Shown: positions 8,804 through 17,577 of the stretch, piece by piece
Layout of the letters: each line of letters begins with the position of its first letter
Position numbering within the stretch: the first letter of the stretch is position 1
DNA from: a virus
Length of the DNA: 56,529 bases
Direction: 5' to 3' (one strand)
IMG/VR virus record: IMGVR_UViG_3300032291_001333
Location: 1 to 56,529 of that record
Notes under the pieces: model-generated
What the model was told of the DNA's origin: nothing
The model's database searches: none
Seen by the model: the letters and a program-made list of their open reading frames with translations, nothing else
Made by a program: the position numbers and the translations under genes

Positions 8804-9583
8804 TTAGTCAGGGTTTTTAATGTAGATGCCTTCAAACTCAGCAGACACATTGGAAGTTCCTGCTGAAGCAATTGCCCTAATTTCAATGTCTGTCTTTTCA
8901 GCAAAAGCAAGCGGTGTGTGCAAATCAACCACGAAGTCTCCGTTGCCGGGGGTACGCGATGAACTTTGTATTCTAAACACACCACCCAATGGGCGTTGAA
9001 TCAATTGAAAGTTGGTTGATGCGTTTGCGGTTGAGTTTGCAGATGTAAAGAAAGTTCCCATTAAATACAAGGTATAACCTGCGGGTACAGTCCAAAATGC
9101 CATTTGCGTTTGGTTTGCACCAATAGCAATCATGCCGTATACAGTTGCTGGTACGCCCGAAGTAACAGTGCCAGTGCCAGCGTAGATAGTTCCTACGGCA
9201 GTTGCACCAGAACCAGCGGTGGTTACATACATACTAGAAATACGCAAGTAACTGTTGCCAGTATTGACTGCTGTTTGCCCATCTAATAGGACAGACTCGC
9301 TAATTTCGTTGTAATTTGCATCAAGACCAAAAATAGCAATTGTTCTTGCGCCAGTTCCAGCAGAAGTATCGTCTGCACTTGAGCTAGAGATTTTCATTAC
9401 AGTGGCAGAAGCGGGGTATGCATACGTTCCGCCTTGTGCCCAAACTGTTTCTACGGATGTGCCGACATCACCGTTGATGCCGAACTTAAATAAGGTTTTG
9501 TGACCATCAACTTGCCCACGGGCTACTTGCAGTTCAAATGGCTCATACGCACCTTGGCGTGTTGCAGAAGAATAAGTTCCCAT
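8804..9583 (-). CDS. Virion structural protein (beta-rich)
   Basis: A 259-aa beta-rich protein starting MGTYSSATRQGAYEPFELQV. It is rich in T, S, G and A, with motifs TLFKFGINGDVGTSVETVW and VDLHTPLAFAEKTDIEIRA. It looks like a head decoration or neck component. The ATG at 9583 follows GGAGA at good spacing; an upstream in-frame TTG would add four residues. It lies between the KKGG protein and the DUF6321-like protein. Confidence 0.72.
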   Translation of the reverse strand: MGTYSSATRQGAYEPFELQVARGQVDGHKTLFKFGINGDVGTSVETVWAQGGTYAYPASATVMKISSSSADDTSAGTGARTIAIFGLDANYNEISESVLLDGQTAVNTGNSYLRISSMYVTTAGSGATAVGTIYAGTGTVTSGVPATVYGMIAIGANQTQMAFWTVPAGYTLYLMGTFFTSANSTANASTNFQLIQRPLGGVFRIQSSSRTPGNGDFVVDLHTPLAFAEKTDIEIRAIASAGTSNVSAEFEGIYIKNPD

Positions 9584-9630
9584 GTGGGTCTCCAAAATTC
9601 AAATTAAAAGCAGGGGCCGAAGCCCCCACC

Positions 9631-10413
9631 TTACACACAACCGCCTTTTTTCCGCAGCCGGATGTTTTTCTGAAAGTTCTCTGCGCCCTTCTTCTCCATA
9701 CGGAGAGGACGGTCGTAAGCATCCTCCAGCTTCTTCATCTCTTCTGCAGTAGGGGTGGATACCATTGCCTCTTTCCGCTCGACAGCAGCAGAACGAGTCA
9801 CCGGCATGCCACCATCAGCCTTTTTTACTGCGCCACCCTTCTTGAAGGTGCCTGACAGCTTGCTGATACTCACAGGGGGAGTAGGCTTCTTCTTCCCCTG
9901 CGGCATCTCGACGGCGCGTCCATCATCCTGCACGGACCCACCGTCAGCAAACTTTTTTACAGCACCACCCTTCTTGAAGCCGCCCTGACCTTTAACGACG
10001 CCACCGGTCTTGTAACCACCTTGACCTTTGACTACGCCACCGGTCTTCAGGCCCTTGTGGGCCTTCGATGCAGGCTTGTCGGCATGAGCCTTCAGTTCGG
10101 CTTTGGTCGCTTCCTTGGCATGCATCGCCTTGGATTCAACCTCGCCGCCCTTCTTAGCCATCATCGGAGCAGCCATGCCCTTGCGGCCCATCATTGCGCG
10201 GCGACGCTCAGCCAACGAAGGCTTTGCGGGAGCAGCGGCAGCGGGAGCGGGAGCGGACATGCGCGAACGCATCGCAGGCATTGCGGACATATTACCCATC
10301 GGACCGCCAGCCATCTTCTTCACCGGCTTGCAGACCGAACCACCTTTTTTGAGCTTCAGAACAACCGAAGGTTCGGTCGTCTGCATTTTCACCATCGGCT
10401 TAAATTGGCCCAT
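9631..10413 (-). CDS. Highly basic KKGG-repeat protein
   Basis: A 260-aa protein dominated by lysine, glycine and alanine. The motif KKGGxV recurs (near residues 27, 105 and 200 and at the C-terminus, RKKGGCV), and there is a tandem TGGVVKGQGGYK/F repeat in the middle. Most of the sequence looks disordered and positively charged, suited to binding DNA or an acidic partner inside the capsid. It lies right after the LamG-like and capsid genes. The same motif appears in the 1277-aa, 513-aa and 1428-aa proteins of this phage. No function is established. Confidence 0.75.
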   Translation of the reverse strand: MGQFKPMVKMQTTEPSVVLKLKKGGSVCKPVKKMAGGPMGNMSAMPAMRSRMSAPAPAAAAPAKPSLAERRRAMMGRKGMAAPMMAKKGGEVESKAMHAKEATKAELKAHADKPASKAHKGLKTGGVVKGQGGYKTGGVVKGQGGFKKGGAVKKFADGGSVQDDGRAVEMPQGKKKPTPPVSISKLSGTFKKGGAVKKADGGMPVTRSAAVERKEAMVSTPTAEEMKKLEDAYDRPLRMEKKGAENFQKNIRLRKKGGCV

Positions 10414-10415
10414 GA

Positions 10416-11108
10416 TTAACGCTCCTTGGCAGCAAAGATGTAGTCAACGGTCATCGTTTTGGCGACAGCTTCACCATTCTGGATCGCAAACGAAACAGTC
10501 ATGTCTTCGTCGTCAGGCAGGTTAGTGGTGGCAGAAGCGCCGCCAATCACGCCGTTGACAAAGTATTGAATGCTCGACACGCCATCGTAGTAGAAGCCAA
10601 GGCGAATGAAGGTATCACTCACCAGCGTAGCTACAGCAGAGGTCGTGGTTGCAGTGCCGTTCTTCTCGACCAACAGGTTCACCGTAGCGACACCGTCAGC
10701 TTTGATAAAGAACACGCCATCAGAGACATCAAGCGGCGACGAGTCGGTAATCTGCAGGCCGACGACGACATCCGATTGCGTAGCATCACTGACCTTGAGG
10801 CGGGCTTCAAAGAACAGCTTCTTGCCAACTTCAAAGCGGAAAGACTCGCCCACCTTCTGCAGCGCAACCAGATCGTCGTCGGCAGCGGTGTTGGTCAGCA
10901 GGAGCAGACCACCATCGCCATCCGTCAGAGCCTGAGTCGCGCCAGCTTGCGACTCAGTCACGGTCCAATTGGCAGCAGTGTAGTAGTCGAAATCTTCGAA
11001 GTAAGTGTGGAAAAGAGTCGGCACCGGGGCGATGAAGTCGGCAAAGGGCGAACCCTCGCCTACGTTCGTAACGCCTGACGGGAACCGAGTATTAGTGATA
11101 TTAGGCAT
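10416..11108 (-). CDS. LamG-like (concanavalin-fold) head-associated protein
   Basis: A 230-aa protein beginning MPNITNTRFPSGVTNVGEGS. After a short anchor come beta-strands typical of a laminin-G/jelly-roll domain: YFEDFDYYTAANWTV, ALTDGDGGLLLLTN, FFEARLKVSDA and IRLGFYYDGVSSIQYFVNG. It probably decorates the capsid. ATG 11108 is chosen because AGGAG stands about 10 nt upstream; a TTG two codons earlier is less likely. It directly follows the major capsid gene. Confidence 0.75.
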   Translation of the reverse strand: MPNITNTRFPSGVTNVGEGSPFADFIAPVPTLFHTYFEDFDYYTAANWTVTESQAGATQALTDGDGGLLLLTNTAADDDLVALQKVGESFRFEVGKKLFFEARLKVSDATQSDVVVGLQITDSSPLDVSDGVFFIKADGVATVNLLVEKNGTATTTSAVATLVSDTFIRLGFYYDGVSSIQYFVNGVIGGASATTNLPDDEDMTVSFAIQNGEAVAKTMTVDYIFAAKER

Positions 11109-11160
11109 AACCAAAACTCCTCAGTGAACGGGAAGGGTGTTACCCCATCCCGTATTCCCG

Positions 11161-12075
11161 TTAGATACCCGGAGTGCCGTAAGCACAACGCGGATCGGTG
11201 AAGCCAACGTCATAACGCTCGGTAGCCTTGTAACGCATGGAGTCGGTTTCAAAATCACCTTCCATCGTTTTTTCAAGCTTCCGACGCATCATCAGCTTCA
11301 GACCTTCCGGCGCATCCGTCTGCACCCACCATGCGGTAGGCGAAGTCAGACGCGACAGAACAGCAGCGCCTTCGTCCAGCAGCCCAATCGATTTGATCGG
11401 GTTGATGTCGTTGTTGGCGTTACCGGCCCGCAGGACGCTCTTCAGCAGAACTTCCGCTTGGAATACGTTGCCCGGAGCAACAACCAGTTGCTTCGGCACC
11501 AGACGGATTTTCTTGCCGTTGTTGTCCACAGCCGAACGGATTTGGATCAGCATCTGCTCCAGCGACGTTTGCGACAGGTTAGCCGCAGTCGTCAGCAGGT
11601 TGCTGAACGTGCCGTTGACAATCGGATGGCTCGCGCTGTTCAGTTGAACGCCGTCGCCGCCCGGATAGGAGCTGTTGAACGCACGGTTCAGGATGTTCGC
11701 GCTCAGCGTCTCCTTGGTTTCAATCAGGGACTGCGCCAAGTGCTTGGCGTAGACCTGACCGATACGGATGTGATCGCCGTCCTCGACCAGAACTTTGGTC
11801 AGCGCGAATGCAAGGCCGTAGACCTTGTAAACGTAACGCTTCAGGAACAGCACACCACCTTGCTGGTAAGTGACCGGGGTGCCGTCCGGAAGCTCCGGAG
11901 CAGCGCCAAAGCCATACAGCACCGGCTCTTCGTGGTAGTTGCGGGGAATGCCGTTCTGCTCGCGGAAAACACGCGACCATTCATCGGCACGTTGATCGTA
12001 AACGCCGTCGAAACACTCGTTGAGGATTGGCTCAACAATCGAACGGAAATCTGTGCTGCGCATCGGGGCTGACAT
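11161..12075 (-). CDS. Major capsid protein
   Basis: A 304-aa protein in the expected place after portal, scaffold and decoration genes. Motifs such as YGLAFALTKVLVEDGD, LAQSLIETKETLSANILNRA and PKQLVVAPGNVFQAE are those of HK97-fold capsid proteins of the Mu gpT-like type. The length is typical of such capsids without a fused protease domain. No separate maturation protease gene is evident. It is preceded by AGGAGGG. Confidence 0.8.
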   Translation of the reverse strand: MSAPMRSTDFRSIVEPILNECFDGVYDQRADEWSRVFREQNGIPRNYHEEPVLYGFGAAPELPDGTPVTYQQGGVLFLKRYVYKVYGLAFALTKVLVEDGDHIRIGQVYAKHLAQSLIETKETLSANILNRAFNSSYPGGDGVQLNSASHPIVNGTFSNLLTTAANLSQTSLEQMLIQIRSAVDNNGKKIRLVPKQLVVAPGNVFQAEVLLKSVLRAGNANNDINPIKSIGLLDEGAAVLSRLTSPTAWWVQTDAPEGLKLMMRRKLEKTMEGDFETDSMRYKATERYDVGFTDPRCAYGTPGI

Positions 12076-12090
12076 TTTTTAGCCCTCCTT

Positions 12091-12663
12091 TTAGATCGCG
12101 TTAGCAACAGCAGTGTATTGATGCTCACTGATGGTTGCGCGGACGATGGTGTAAGAATCACCCCAAGCATTGTCGGGGTAGGGAGCGAGGTCAACAATGC
12201 GCATCTGTGCCGGGTTGCCAGCACCCGCTAGGGTCGTGGACAGAGTAGCTTGCGACAGGCCGGTCGTGGTCGAGCCAGCAGTCGTGTTCGACAGATCGGC
12301 CTCGGCACCGATGGCGGTTTGCGCCAGCGAGCCTGCAGCTTGAATCTCATACACGATGTTGGGATCGCTGTAGAAATACGCCACGCACGAACCGGTCTGG
12401 TATGCGGTGTTCGCAGGCCAGTAGTTCGAAACGCGACGACGACCGGTAGTGTCAGTCCACTCGACGCCAGCGAAGGCACCAAGGAACGAATCACCAGCAG
12501 CAGCAATTTGGATTTGACCACTGGTATCCATCTTGACGGGTTGACCCTTCAGGATGTCATTCGTATAGCCACTCAGAATCCCATCAGCAAGCGCCTGTGC
12601 GCGATCCAGACCGGAAGGGTGGAACGCAGGACGCATACCGAAGGGAGCATTAGTCGAAGACAT
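12091..12663 (-). CDS. Capsid decoration (cement) protein candidate
   Basis: A 190-aa protein starting MSSTNAPFGMRPAFHPSGLD, with a beta-rich body (LGAFAGVEWTDTTGRRRV; NTAYQTGSCVAYFYSDPNI). The layout and position just upstream of the capsid gene fit decoration or head-stabilising proteins of this phage type. A strong AAGGAG ribosome site precedes the ATG, consistent with high expression. Confidence 0.72.
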   Translation of the reverse strand: MSSTNAPFGMRPAFHPSGLDRAQALADGILSGYTNDILKGQPVKMDTSGQIQIAAAGDSFLGAFAGVEWTDTTGRRRVSNYWPANTAYQTGSCVAYFYSDPNIVYEIQAAGSLAQTAIGAEADLSNTTAGSTTTGLSQATLSTTLAGAGNPAQMRIVDLAPYPDNAWGDSYTIVRATISEHQYTAVANAI

Positions 12664-12680
12664 AATTTACTCCTTAATTG

Positions 12681-13220
12681 TTAGCCCTGAAAAATCGGGG
12701 CAGGTATCGGTTTGTCAATTTCGCCAAGTCCTTCGCCTTCTATCGCGCCCAGACGTTTGCCTGAACTGTCGCGGCCTTGAATCTGCTCTGCTTGAACGCG
12801 AATTTTGTTCGCCTCTTCAAGCGGCGCTTCGTGATGCACTTGCGCCATCACATCCTGATAAACATCCATCGGGAGTTTGTAGAGCAGCATTTCATTGCAT
12901 GCAACAAAACCCACATGCTCGCCAGCCTTTACGCGGAAATTGTCGAACCCGGCCACTTCTTCTGCCTTCACAGGCACATAGCCGAGTCGCATCCGCTTGT
13001 CGATGCTGTCATAGCTGTTGGTAGTCGATAACCAGCAAAGGTGCCAGCCCGGAATCTCCGGGATACTTGGCAGCGCACTTTGTGTCCACTCTTCCTTCCA
13101 CATCTTGCGACGTTCTTCAGCAGAGACGAACTGATCTTCTGGGGCCGCACGTTCAGCATCTTCCGACGCACGATTGGTTCGGCCACCAGCAGAAAGATTT
13201 TTCTTAATTCGGGAATCCAT
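12681..13220 (-). CDS. Conserved head-region protein of unknown function
   Basis: A 179-aa soluble protein. It has a basic N-terminus, then EERRKMWKEEWTQSALPSIP, IPGWHLCWLSTTNSYDSIDK and a C-terminal helical stretch. I recall proteins with the WHLCWLSTTNSYD motif between scaffold and capsid genes in uncultured phages. Its role is unknown; assembly assistance is a positional guess. It starts 3 nt after the scaffold gene. Confidence 0.65.
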   Translation of the reverse strand: MDSRIKKNLSAGGRTNRASEDAERAAPEDQFVSAEERRKMWKEEWTQSALPSIPEIPGWHLCWLSTTNSYDSIDKRMRLGYVPVKAEEVAGFDNFRVKAGEHVGFVACNEMLLYKLPMDVYQDVMAQVHHEAPLEEANKIRVQAEQIQGRDSSGKRLGAIEGEGLGEIDKPIPAPIFQG

Positions 13221-13223
13221 GTT

Positions 13224-14300
13224 TTAGCTCCTTTGAGTGTTGTTTTTTGCTTCGTTCATGTAGCGACGGATCATGCGTTCGCGTGATTGCGTGTCATCCC
13301 ACATTCCGGCGTCTTTAATCGCCTTCACATGCTCGGCAGAAAGAATGAATCGATTCTTCTTCCCGCTCGATGACGAACTTTCGCGTCCTGATCCCGTAAC
13401 AACACTCCTCGGTCTGCTTTGCCGCGCACCTTCTGTGCGCCGATGAGAATTCCCATCCTCGTCATTAGTATAGTGGTGCGGCAATCGTTTCTGCAAGCGT
13501 GAATCAAGCTCTTCCCAATACTCAGGAGTTTTGGGGTCCCAACCCTCTTTTGCCATGCGACGATCAACCGCCAAAGCGATTGCGGAATCCTCGTCACTCT
13601 CAGCCGGGTCATACCACGGATTGCGCTCCATCCACGACGCAGCAAGTCGTTGCAGCGTCTTGTCCGGACCGGCAGACGCCGCCCTCGGATTGGATGTAGC
13701 AGCTTGCTTCTTCAGATTGGTCAATGCCTCATGAGCGCGACGGGCCTCATACAGCAGGTCCTGCGCATCAGTCATGGAATCGCCGTCCTGATTCTTCGTC
13801 GCCTCGGCAATCTTCATCTTGGCGTAGTTGATGCGGACCTCTTGGTCCTCGATTGCCTTATTAATCCGCCCAAGCTCAGCGCCGTGGGTGCGCTGCTCTA
13901 CAGACTGAAGTCGCTGAGACAGTTCTTGGTTCTGCTTCAGCAACTGATTGAATTTTAAGTCTTTTTCTTTCTGCTGCTGACGCTGGAACTGCTTTTTCGC
14001 CCGACGCCGGTCGCGCTTCGCTTGGCGGATCGCTTCGGTGTCGTCTTCGTGGTCGTCGTCTTCCGCCGCGACTGACGATTCTGAATCGCCTGCTCCGGCA
14101 TCGTCACCAGACCCGTCACCGTCATTGGCAGAGGTGTCGCCAGCTTGACTATCGCCTGCTTTATCGCTTGCCAGATTTTCATCGTTGCTCTCCTGTAAGC
14201 CTTCAACACCATCAACTACGATGCTGCCGTCAGCCTCCTCGATAATGCTCAGAGAGGCGGCATTTTCTTCCTGTGCCGCAGCCTTGTCTGTTGCGTTCAT
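13224..14300 (-). CDS. Scaffolding protein candidate
   Basis: A 358-aa protein. The first 95 residues are very acidic and disordered. Residues about 96-210 form a basic, then glutamine-rich coiled coil (RRAKKQFQRQQQKEKDLKF; NQELSQRLQSVEQR). The C-terminus is helical and basic (HVKAIKDAGMWDDTQSRERM), a layout common in capsid-binding ends of scaffolds. The place between portal and capsid supports this. Confidence 0.75.
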   Translation of the reverse strand: MNATDKAAAQEENAASLSIIEEADGSIVVDGVEGLQESNDENLASDKAGDSQAGDTSANDGDGSGDDAGAGDSESSVAAEDDDHEDDTEAIRQAKRDRRRAKKQFQRQQQKEKDLKFNQLLKQNQELSQRLQSVEQRTHGAELGRINKAIEDQEVRINYAKMKIAEATKNQDGDSMTDAQDLLYEARRAHEALTNLKKQAATSNPRAASAGPDKTLQRLAASWMERNPWYDPAESDEDSAIALAVDRRMAKEGWDPKTPEYWEELDSRLQKRLPHHYTNDEDGNSHRRTEGARQSRPRSVVTGSGRESSSSSGKKNRFILSAEHVKAIKDAGMWDDTQSRERMIRRYMNEAKNNTQRS

Positions 14301-14309
14301 GTCGTCTCC

Positions 14310-14753
14310 TTAGATGAAAGCTTTGATTGCCATCGGATCGCCAGTGAGCTTTCCGATAATTTCATGATCATTCAGAACCATGAAAAGTGCTGGGTCTTCA
14401 AAGTCGTCATCGCCGGGGACGCGAACTTCCCAACGATCACCGCCCCACTTCGGGACGCGAATGAAGTCACCCACTTCACACCATGATCCCTCAGGCCATG
14501 ACTCCATCGTGTCGCGCTTCTTGAATGCCAGCGGACCGATGTCAATGACCTTTGCAACCATGTTGTTCCACTTCTCAGTCTCCTTCGTCTCTTCGACAAG
14601 GATGATTCCTGCAGATGTTGCTTTCTTCTTCGTGCGACGAAGCTGCACAAGAATTCTTGCGCCTAGCGGTTTAACTCCGGGATCAACGCTCGGAAATGCC
14701 CAAGCAATCTCTGCCGCGTTACCGGCTACCGGTTTACTGTTGTCGTTCATCAT
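14310..14753 (-). CDS. Phage GroES-like co-chaperonin
   Basis: A 147-aa protein with the Cpn10 fold signature: PLGARILVQLRRTKKKATSA (residues about 29-48, the first strand and mobile loop area), GIILVEETKETEKW, AKVIDIGPLAF, VGDFIRVPKWGGDRWEV and VLNDHEIIGKL. It is longer than bacterial GroES (about 97 aa) by N- and C-terminal extensions. It would cap host GroEL to fold the capsid or another virion protein, as T4 gp31 does. It lies between portal and scaffold, in keeping with that role. Two adjacent ATGs could start it. Confidence 0.88.
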   Translation of the reverse strand: MMNDNSKPVAGNAAEIAWAFPSVDPGVKPLGARILVQLRRTKKKATSAGIILVEETKETEKWNNMVAKVIDIGPLAFKKRDTMESWPEGSWCEVGDFIRVPKWGGDRWEVRVPGDDDFEDPALFMVLNDHEIIGKLTGDPMAIKAFI

Positions 14754-14922
14754 CTTCCTTCAATAAGTTATTCAGGATATTCAGAGCCTTTTCAAGCCCT
14801 TGATGTTCGTAGACCAGCTTCAGGTAAGCCTCGTAATTCGCTGCATTTCCAGCAACCAAGGATGCGGCTATTTCAGCCTGCCTTACTTTGACTTTGCCTA
14901 CGAAGTCTTCAACGTATCTCAT
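14734..14922 (-). CDS. Small helical protein between portal and GroES
   Basis: A 62-aa, mostly alpha-helical protein (MRYVEDFVGKVKVRQAEIAA; YEAYLKLVYEHQGLEKALN). It overlaps the GroES-like gene by 20 nt. Short proteins of this kind recur beside portal genes in related uncultured phages. The function is unknown. Confidence 0.65.
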   Translation of the reverse strand: MRYVEDFVGKVKVRQAEIAASLVAGNAANYEAYLKLVYEHQGLEKALNILNNLLKEDDERQQ

Positions 14923-14925
14923 AGA

Positions 14926-15063
14926 TTAGGCGTTCTTTTTGTCTACCCCCTTGCCGCTCGGCAGTTCAGGTTGCGGGATCGACTTACCATCAGTCGCACC
15001 TTGCGCCAGCCGCTTGTGTTGCGGAATGGCTGCGCTTTGCTGCTCTTTGTCACCGGTTGCCAT
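14926..15063 (-). CDS. Very small polar protein (45 aa)
   Basis: This reading frame starts MATGDKEQQSAAIPQHKRLA and ends KGVDKKNA. An excellent GGAGG ribosome site stands just upstream, and the gene fits exactly between the portal stop and the next ATG, leaving only a few bases each side. It is polar and probably disordered. The function is unknown. The strong ribosome site is the main support for it being real. Confidence 0.65.
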   Translation of the reverse strand: MATGDKEQQSAAIPQHKRLAQGATDGKSIPQPELPSGKGVDKKNA

Positions 15064-15072
15064 ATGGCCTCC

Positions 15073-17577
15073 TTATTGAGTCAAACCACGTTGCACTGCG
15101 TTTTGCAGGGCCACAACAGACTCTCCCTGCTCCTTTTTCAGTCTTGCCGCCTCAAGCGTCAATCCCAAAGTTTCCATGCGTTCTTTCGTGAGATTGTTTT
15201 CAGTGTTCATTGCCACATCAATCTCTTGGCCTCTCGACTTCAGCGCATTATCGCTCTGATCTTTCTGAGCGCGAAGGCCCAATTCAGCTTGATCACGCTT
15301 AGCCCTGCGCTCAGTCTCGGCCATCGAAGCCTTCAGGACGGCATGCGCATCCGGCGTCAGTTGCGGCTCCGGCTTCAGTTGCTGAACGATCTGCATCAGT
15401 TGCTGCAAGATCGGCATGAACGCCTGCATGTCTTCATTGGCGTCGATGTTCACATGATCCGCAGCAATCGCCATCGCCTTATCAATCTCCGGCACAAGCT
15501 TGCTGTCGGCGTATTTCTTATCACTGATCCCAGCAGGGACCGTGACGTAACTGCTCATCTTCTGCGTATACCAGAGCATCATGTGCTGCTTCACATGCTC
15601 GATGACCTTCGGCACAAAGGCAGGGGCGATGATCGGATTGGAGCCAAACATCGGATTCTGCGCGAAGGACAGGTGAGCGGCGATGTGCGCAAGATGATCC
15701 TGACGCGGGTAGGCTACAGCGATCCTGCCCATAGCCATCGCAGAGTTCTCATCAGCAGCATGCATCTCAATCGGCTTGCTGTATTCCGGCATCAGTTCCT
15801 GAATGTTCGGGATTTTCATCTGACGCAAGGCTCTTGCAATAGCCGCCCGCTTGCTCATGACGTCCGGATTCTTCTCAGCCAGCGCAAGCACAGCCTGCGT
15901 CTGGGCCATCCGTTGCGTCTCGCTGAAGATGTGCGGATCAGATACCGGCAGGATGTCCGTGTTGCGCTTGAAGTCATCCTTGCTGATCGGCAGATCAATC
16001 ACAACGTCGCCGCGCTTCTGCTCATCCAGATACCAGCGGTTGATACGCTGCAGGATCATCAGCAGGCGACGCTGCGAGTTATGCATGCGGGCATGGATGC
16101 TGGAGAATACAGCCGCACCCTGCTCGATCAGCGCCTGCGTCGTGCCTACCGGCGCATTGCTGTTGATGTCGGCAATCTTCTCTTCAGCCGTGGTCACAAC
16201 ACCCTTTGCCGCACTCGACAGCCAGCCAAGCAGTTGGAACAGCACAGGGCTTGGTGCATTGAACGGGAACGGCATCGCAATCTTACGGATGTCGTCTACC
16301 CCCGGAGCGCCCTCAATCTCCGCGACCTGAGTGACCTCGACCTGCTGGGACTGTCCGGAGATTTTGGCTCCCTTGAGCTTGAGCATAGTGGCCGCATTGT
16401 TAATGTGCGCACTATCAAGCAAAGCACGAAGAGCGCCAGTAAGAGCAGCAGACATACCACCAATAAGGTGGGGCAGGCCAATCGCATACGCACCTCGCCA
16501 CGGAATGAATTTATACTCTACGATCCAGTCCATCTTCTGCATCGTCGTATCTTCTTCTTCCCAATTGCGATACAGGCCAAGAGTGCTGTTGTCGGCCTCA
16601 TCAAGCATCAGGATATATGGAGCAGACTCACCCTTCGTCTTCGGGTCATCCTCAAGCTCCAGCCATGTGTAGATGTGATACACACGACGCGGCACATCGT
16701 CTGCGTCTTGGAACTTCTTGCCTTCAATCTTCTCGTTCGCCTTGGCTGCTGCAGTCTGCTCCGGCTCCATCGTTGACTTGATGTAGCTGGAATCGATATA
16801 CAGGCCACGCGCTACACGGTTCTTGAACTCCCACTCCGAGATGTCCTGCTGCTCGGTCACGCGCTGGGCGGTGTAGAAGTTCGCCGCCGTGTAGGGCAGA
16901 AGGATGTTGTCAATCGGAATGAACTCAGCGACCGGACGCTTCTTCTGGTCGTCCCAATAAAGCTTCAGGAACTGACTACCACCCAGCGGCAACTGCGTCA
17001 GCAACTGCTCCTGCTCGTCACGGAACTCCTCGATCTGGTCGGTCAACTGCCAGTTCATGTAGTCGCGCTTGCGGCTGGCAATCTCTTCCTTCTCGTCGTT
17101 AGTCTCACCGACGATGTTGATCCTTGTCGGACCCTCAGGCGGGAACATCTCCTTCGAAGCGCGGGCAGCGAAGTCGATGCAAGCCTCGGCCATGATCGGA
17201 TGCACAACCTTCGAAGCGCCGGAGAATGAAGCGCCACCGGGGGCATCATTGCCCATACCAGTCCTACGCAAGCCTTCCTCGTATTTCTTGTCGCGCTCTT
17301 CCCTTGCGTCGCGGTCCTTGTCGATCAGGTCGAAGTAGCGGATGGCGATCTTGTCCAGATCGAATGCGTCAACCTTCTCGGCCAGATTGGCATAGAAGTC
17401 GTCGCCGTCATCCTCGGCCTCATCCTCACCTACCGTGACGACTACAGAGCCATCAGCAAGCTCCTCAAGCTCTTGCTCGCCATCCTCGACCTCGACCTCG
17501 ACGTCGATGTCATCAGGCAGATCGCTTATCCCTTCAATGAACCGGTTAAATTCAGGATCAATGGGCATCTCAGCCAT
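15073..17577 (-). CDS. Portal protein (P22/SU10-like)
   Basis: An 834-aa portal. The first 70 residues are acidic. The core has motifs GASKVVHPIMAEACIDFAAR, GSQFLKLYWDDQ, MDWIVEYKFIPWRGAYAIGL and TTAEEKIADINSNAPVGTTQ, and ends with a long helical, glutamine-rich tail (about 690-834) like the barrel of large portals. It would form the dodecameric DNA channel and dock terminase and adaptor. It overlaps the 513-aa gene by 8 nt. Confidence 0.88.
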   Translation of the reverse strand: MAEMPIDPEFNRFIEGISDLPDDIDVEVEVEDGEQELEELADGSVVVTVGEDEAEDDGDDFYANLAEKVDAFDLDKIAIRYFDLIDKDRDAREERDKKYEEGLRRTGMGNDAPGGASFSGASKVVHPIMAEACIDFAARASKEMFPPEGPTRINIVGETNDEKEEIASRKRDYMNWQLTDQIEEFRDEQEQLLTQLPLGGSQFLKLYWDDQKKRPVAEFIPIDNILLPYTAANFYTAQRVTEQQDISEWEFKNRVARGLYIDSSYIKSTMEPEQTAAAKANEKIEGKKFQDADDVPRRVYHIYTWLELEDDPKTKGESAPYILMLDEADNSTLGLYRNWEEEDTTMQKMDWIVEYKFIPWRGAYAIGLPHLIGGMSAALTGALRALLDSAHINNAATMLKLKGAKISGQSQQVEVTQVAEIEGAPGVDDIRKIAMPFPFNAPSPVLFQLLGWLSSAAKGVVTTAEEKIADINSNAPVGTTQALIEQGAAVFSSIHARMHNSQRRLLMILQRINRWYLDEQKRGDVVIDLPISKDDFKRNTDILPVSDPHIFSETQRMAQTQAVLALAEKNPDVMSKRAAIARALRQMKIPNIQELMPEYSKPIEMHAADENSAMAMGRIAVAYPRQDHLAHIAAHLSFAQNPMFGSNPIIAPAFVPKVIEHVKQHMMLWYTQKMSSYVTVPAGISDKKYADSKLVPEIDKAMAIAADHVNIDANEDMQAFMPILQQLMQIVQQLKPEPQLTPDAHAVLKASMAETERRAKRDQAELGLRAQKDQSDNALKSRGQEIDVAMNTENNLTKERMETLGLTLEAARLKKEQGESVVALQNAVQRGLTQ

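Noticed and set aside
11137-12072. 311-aa plus-strand frame opposite the capsid gene
   Set aside because: Antisense shadow of a strongly biased gene; Arg/Gln/Leu-rich noise and no start signal.
14800-16776. 658-aa open frame on the plus strand opposite the portal gene
   Set aside because: It mirrors the portal codon pattern, has no ribosome site and no protein-like motifs. The portal on the minus strand explains the region.
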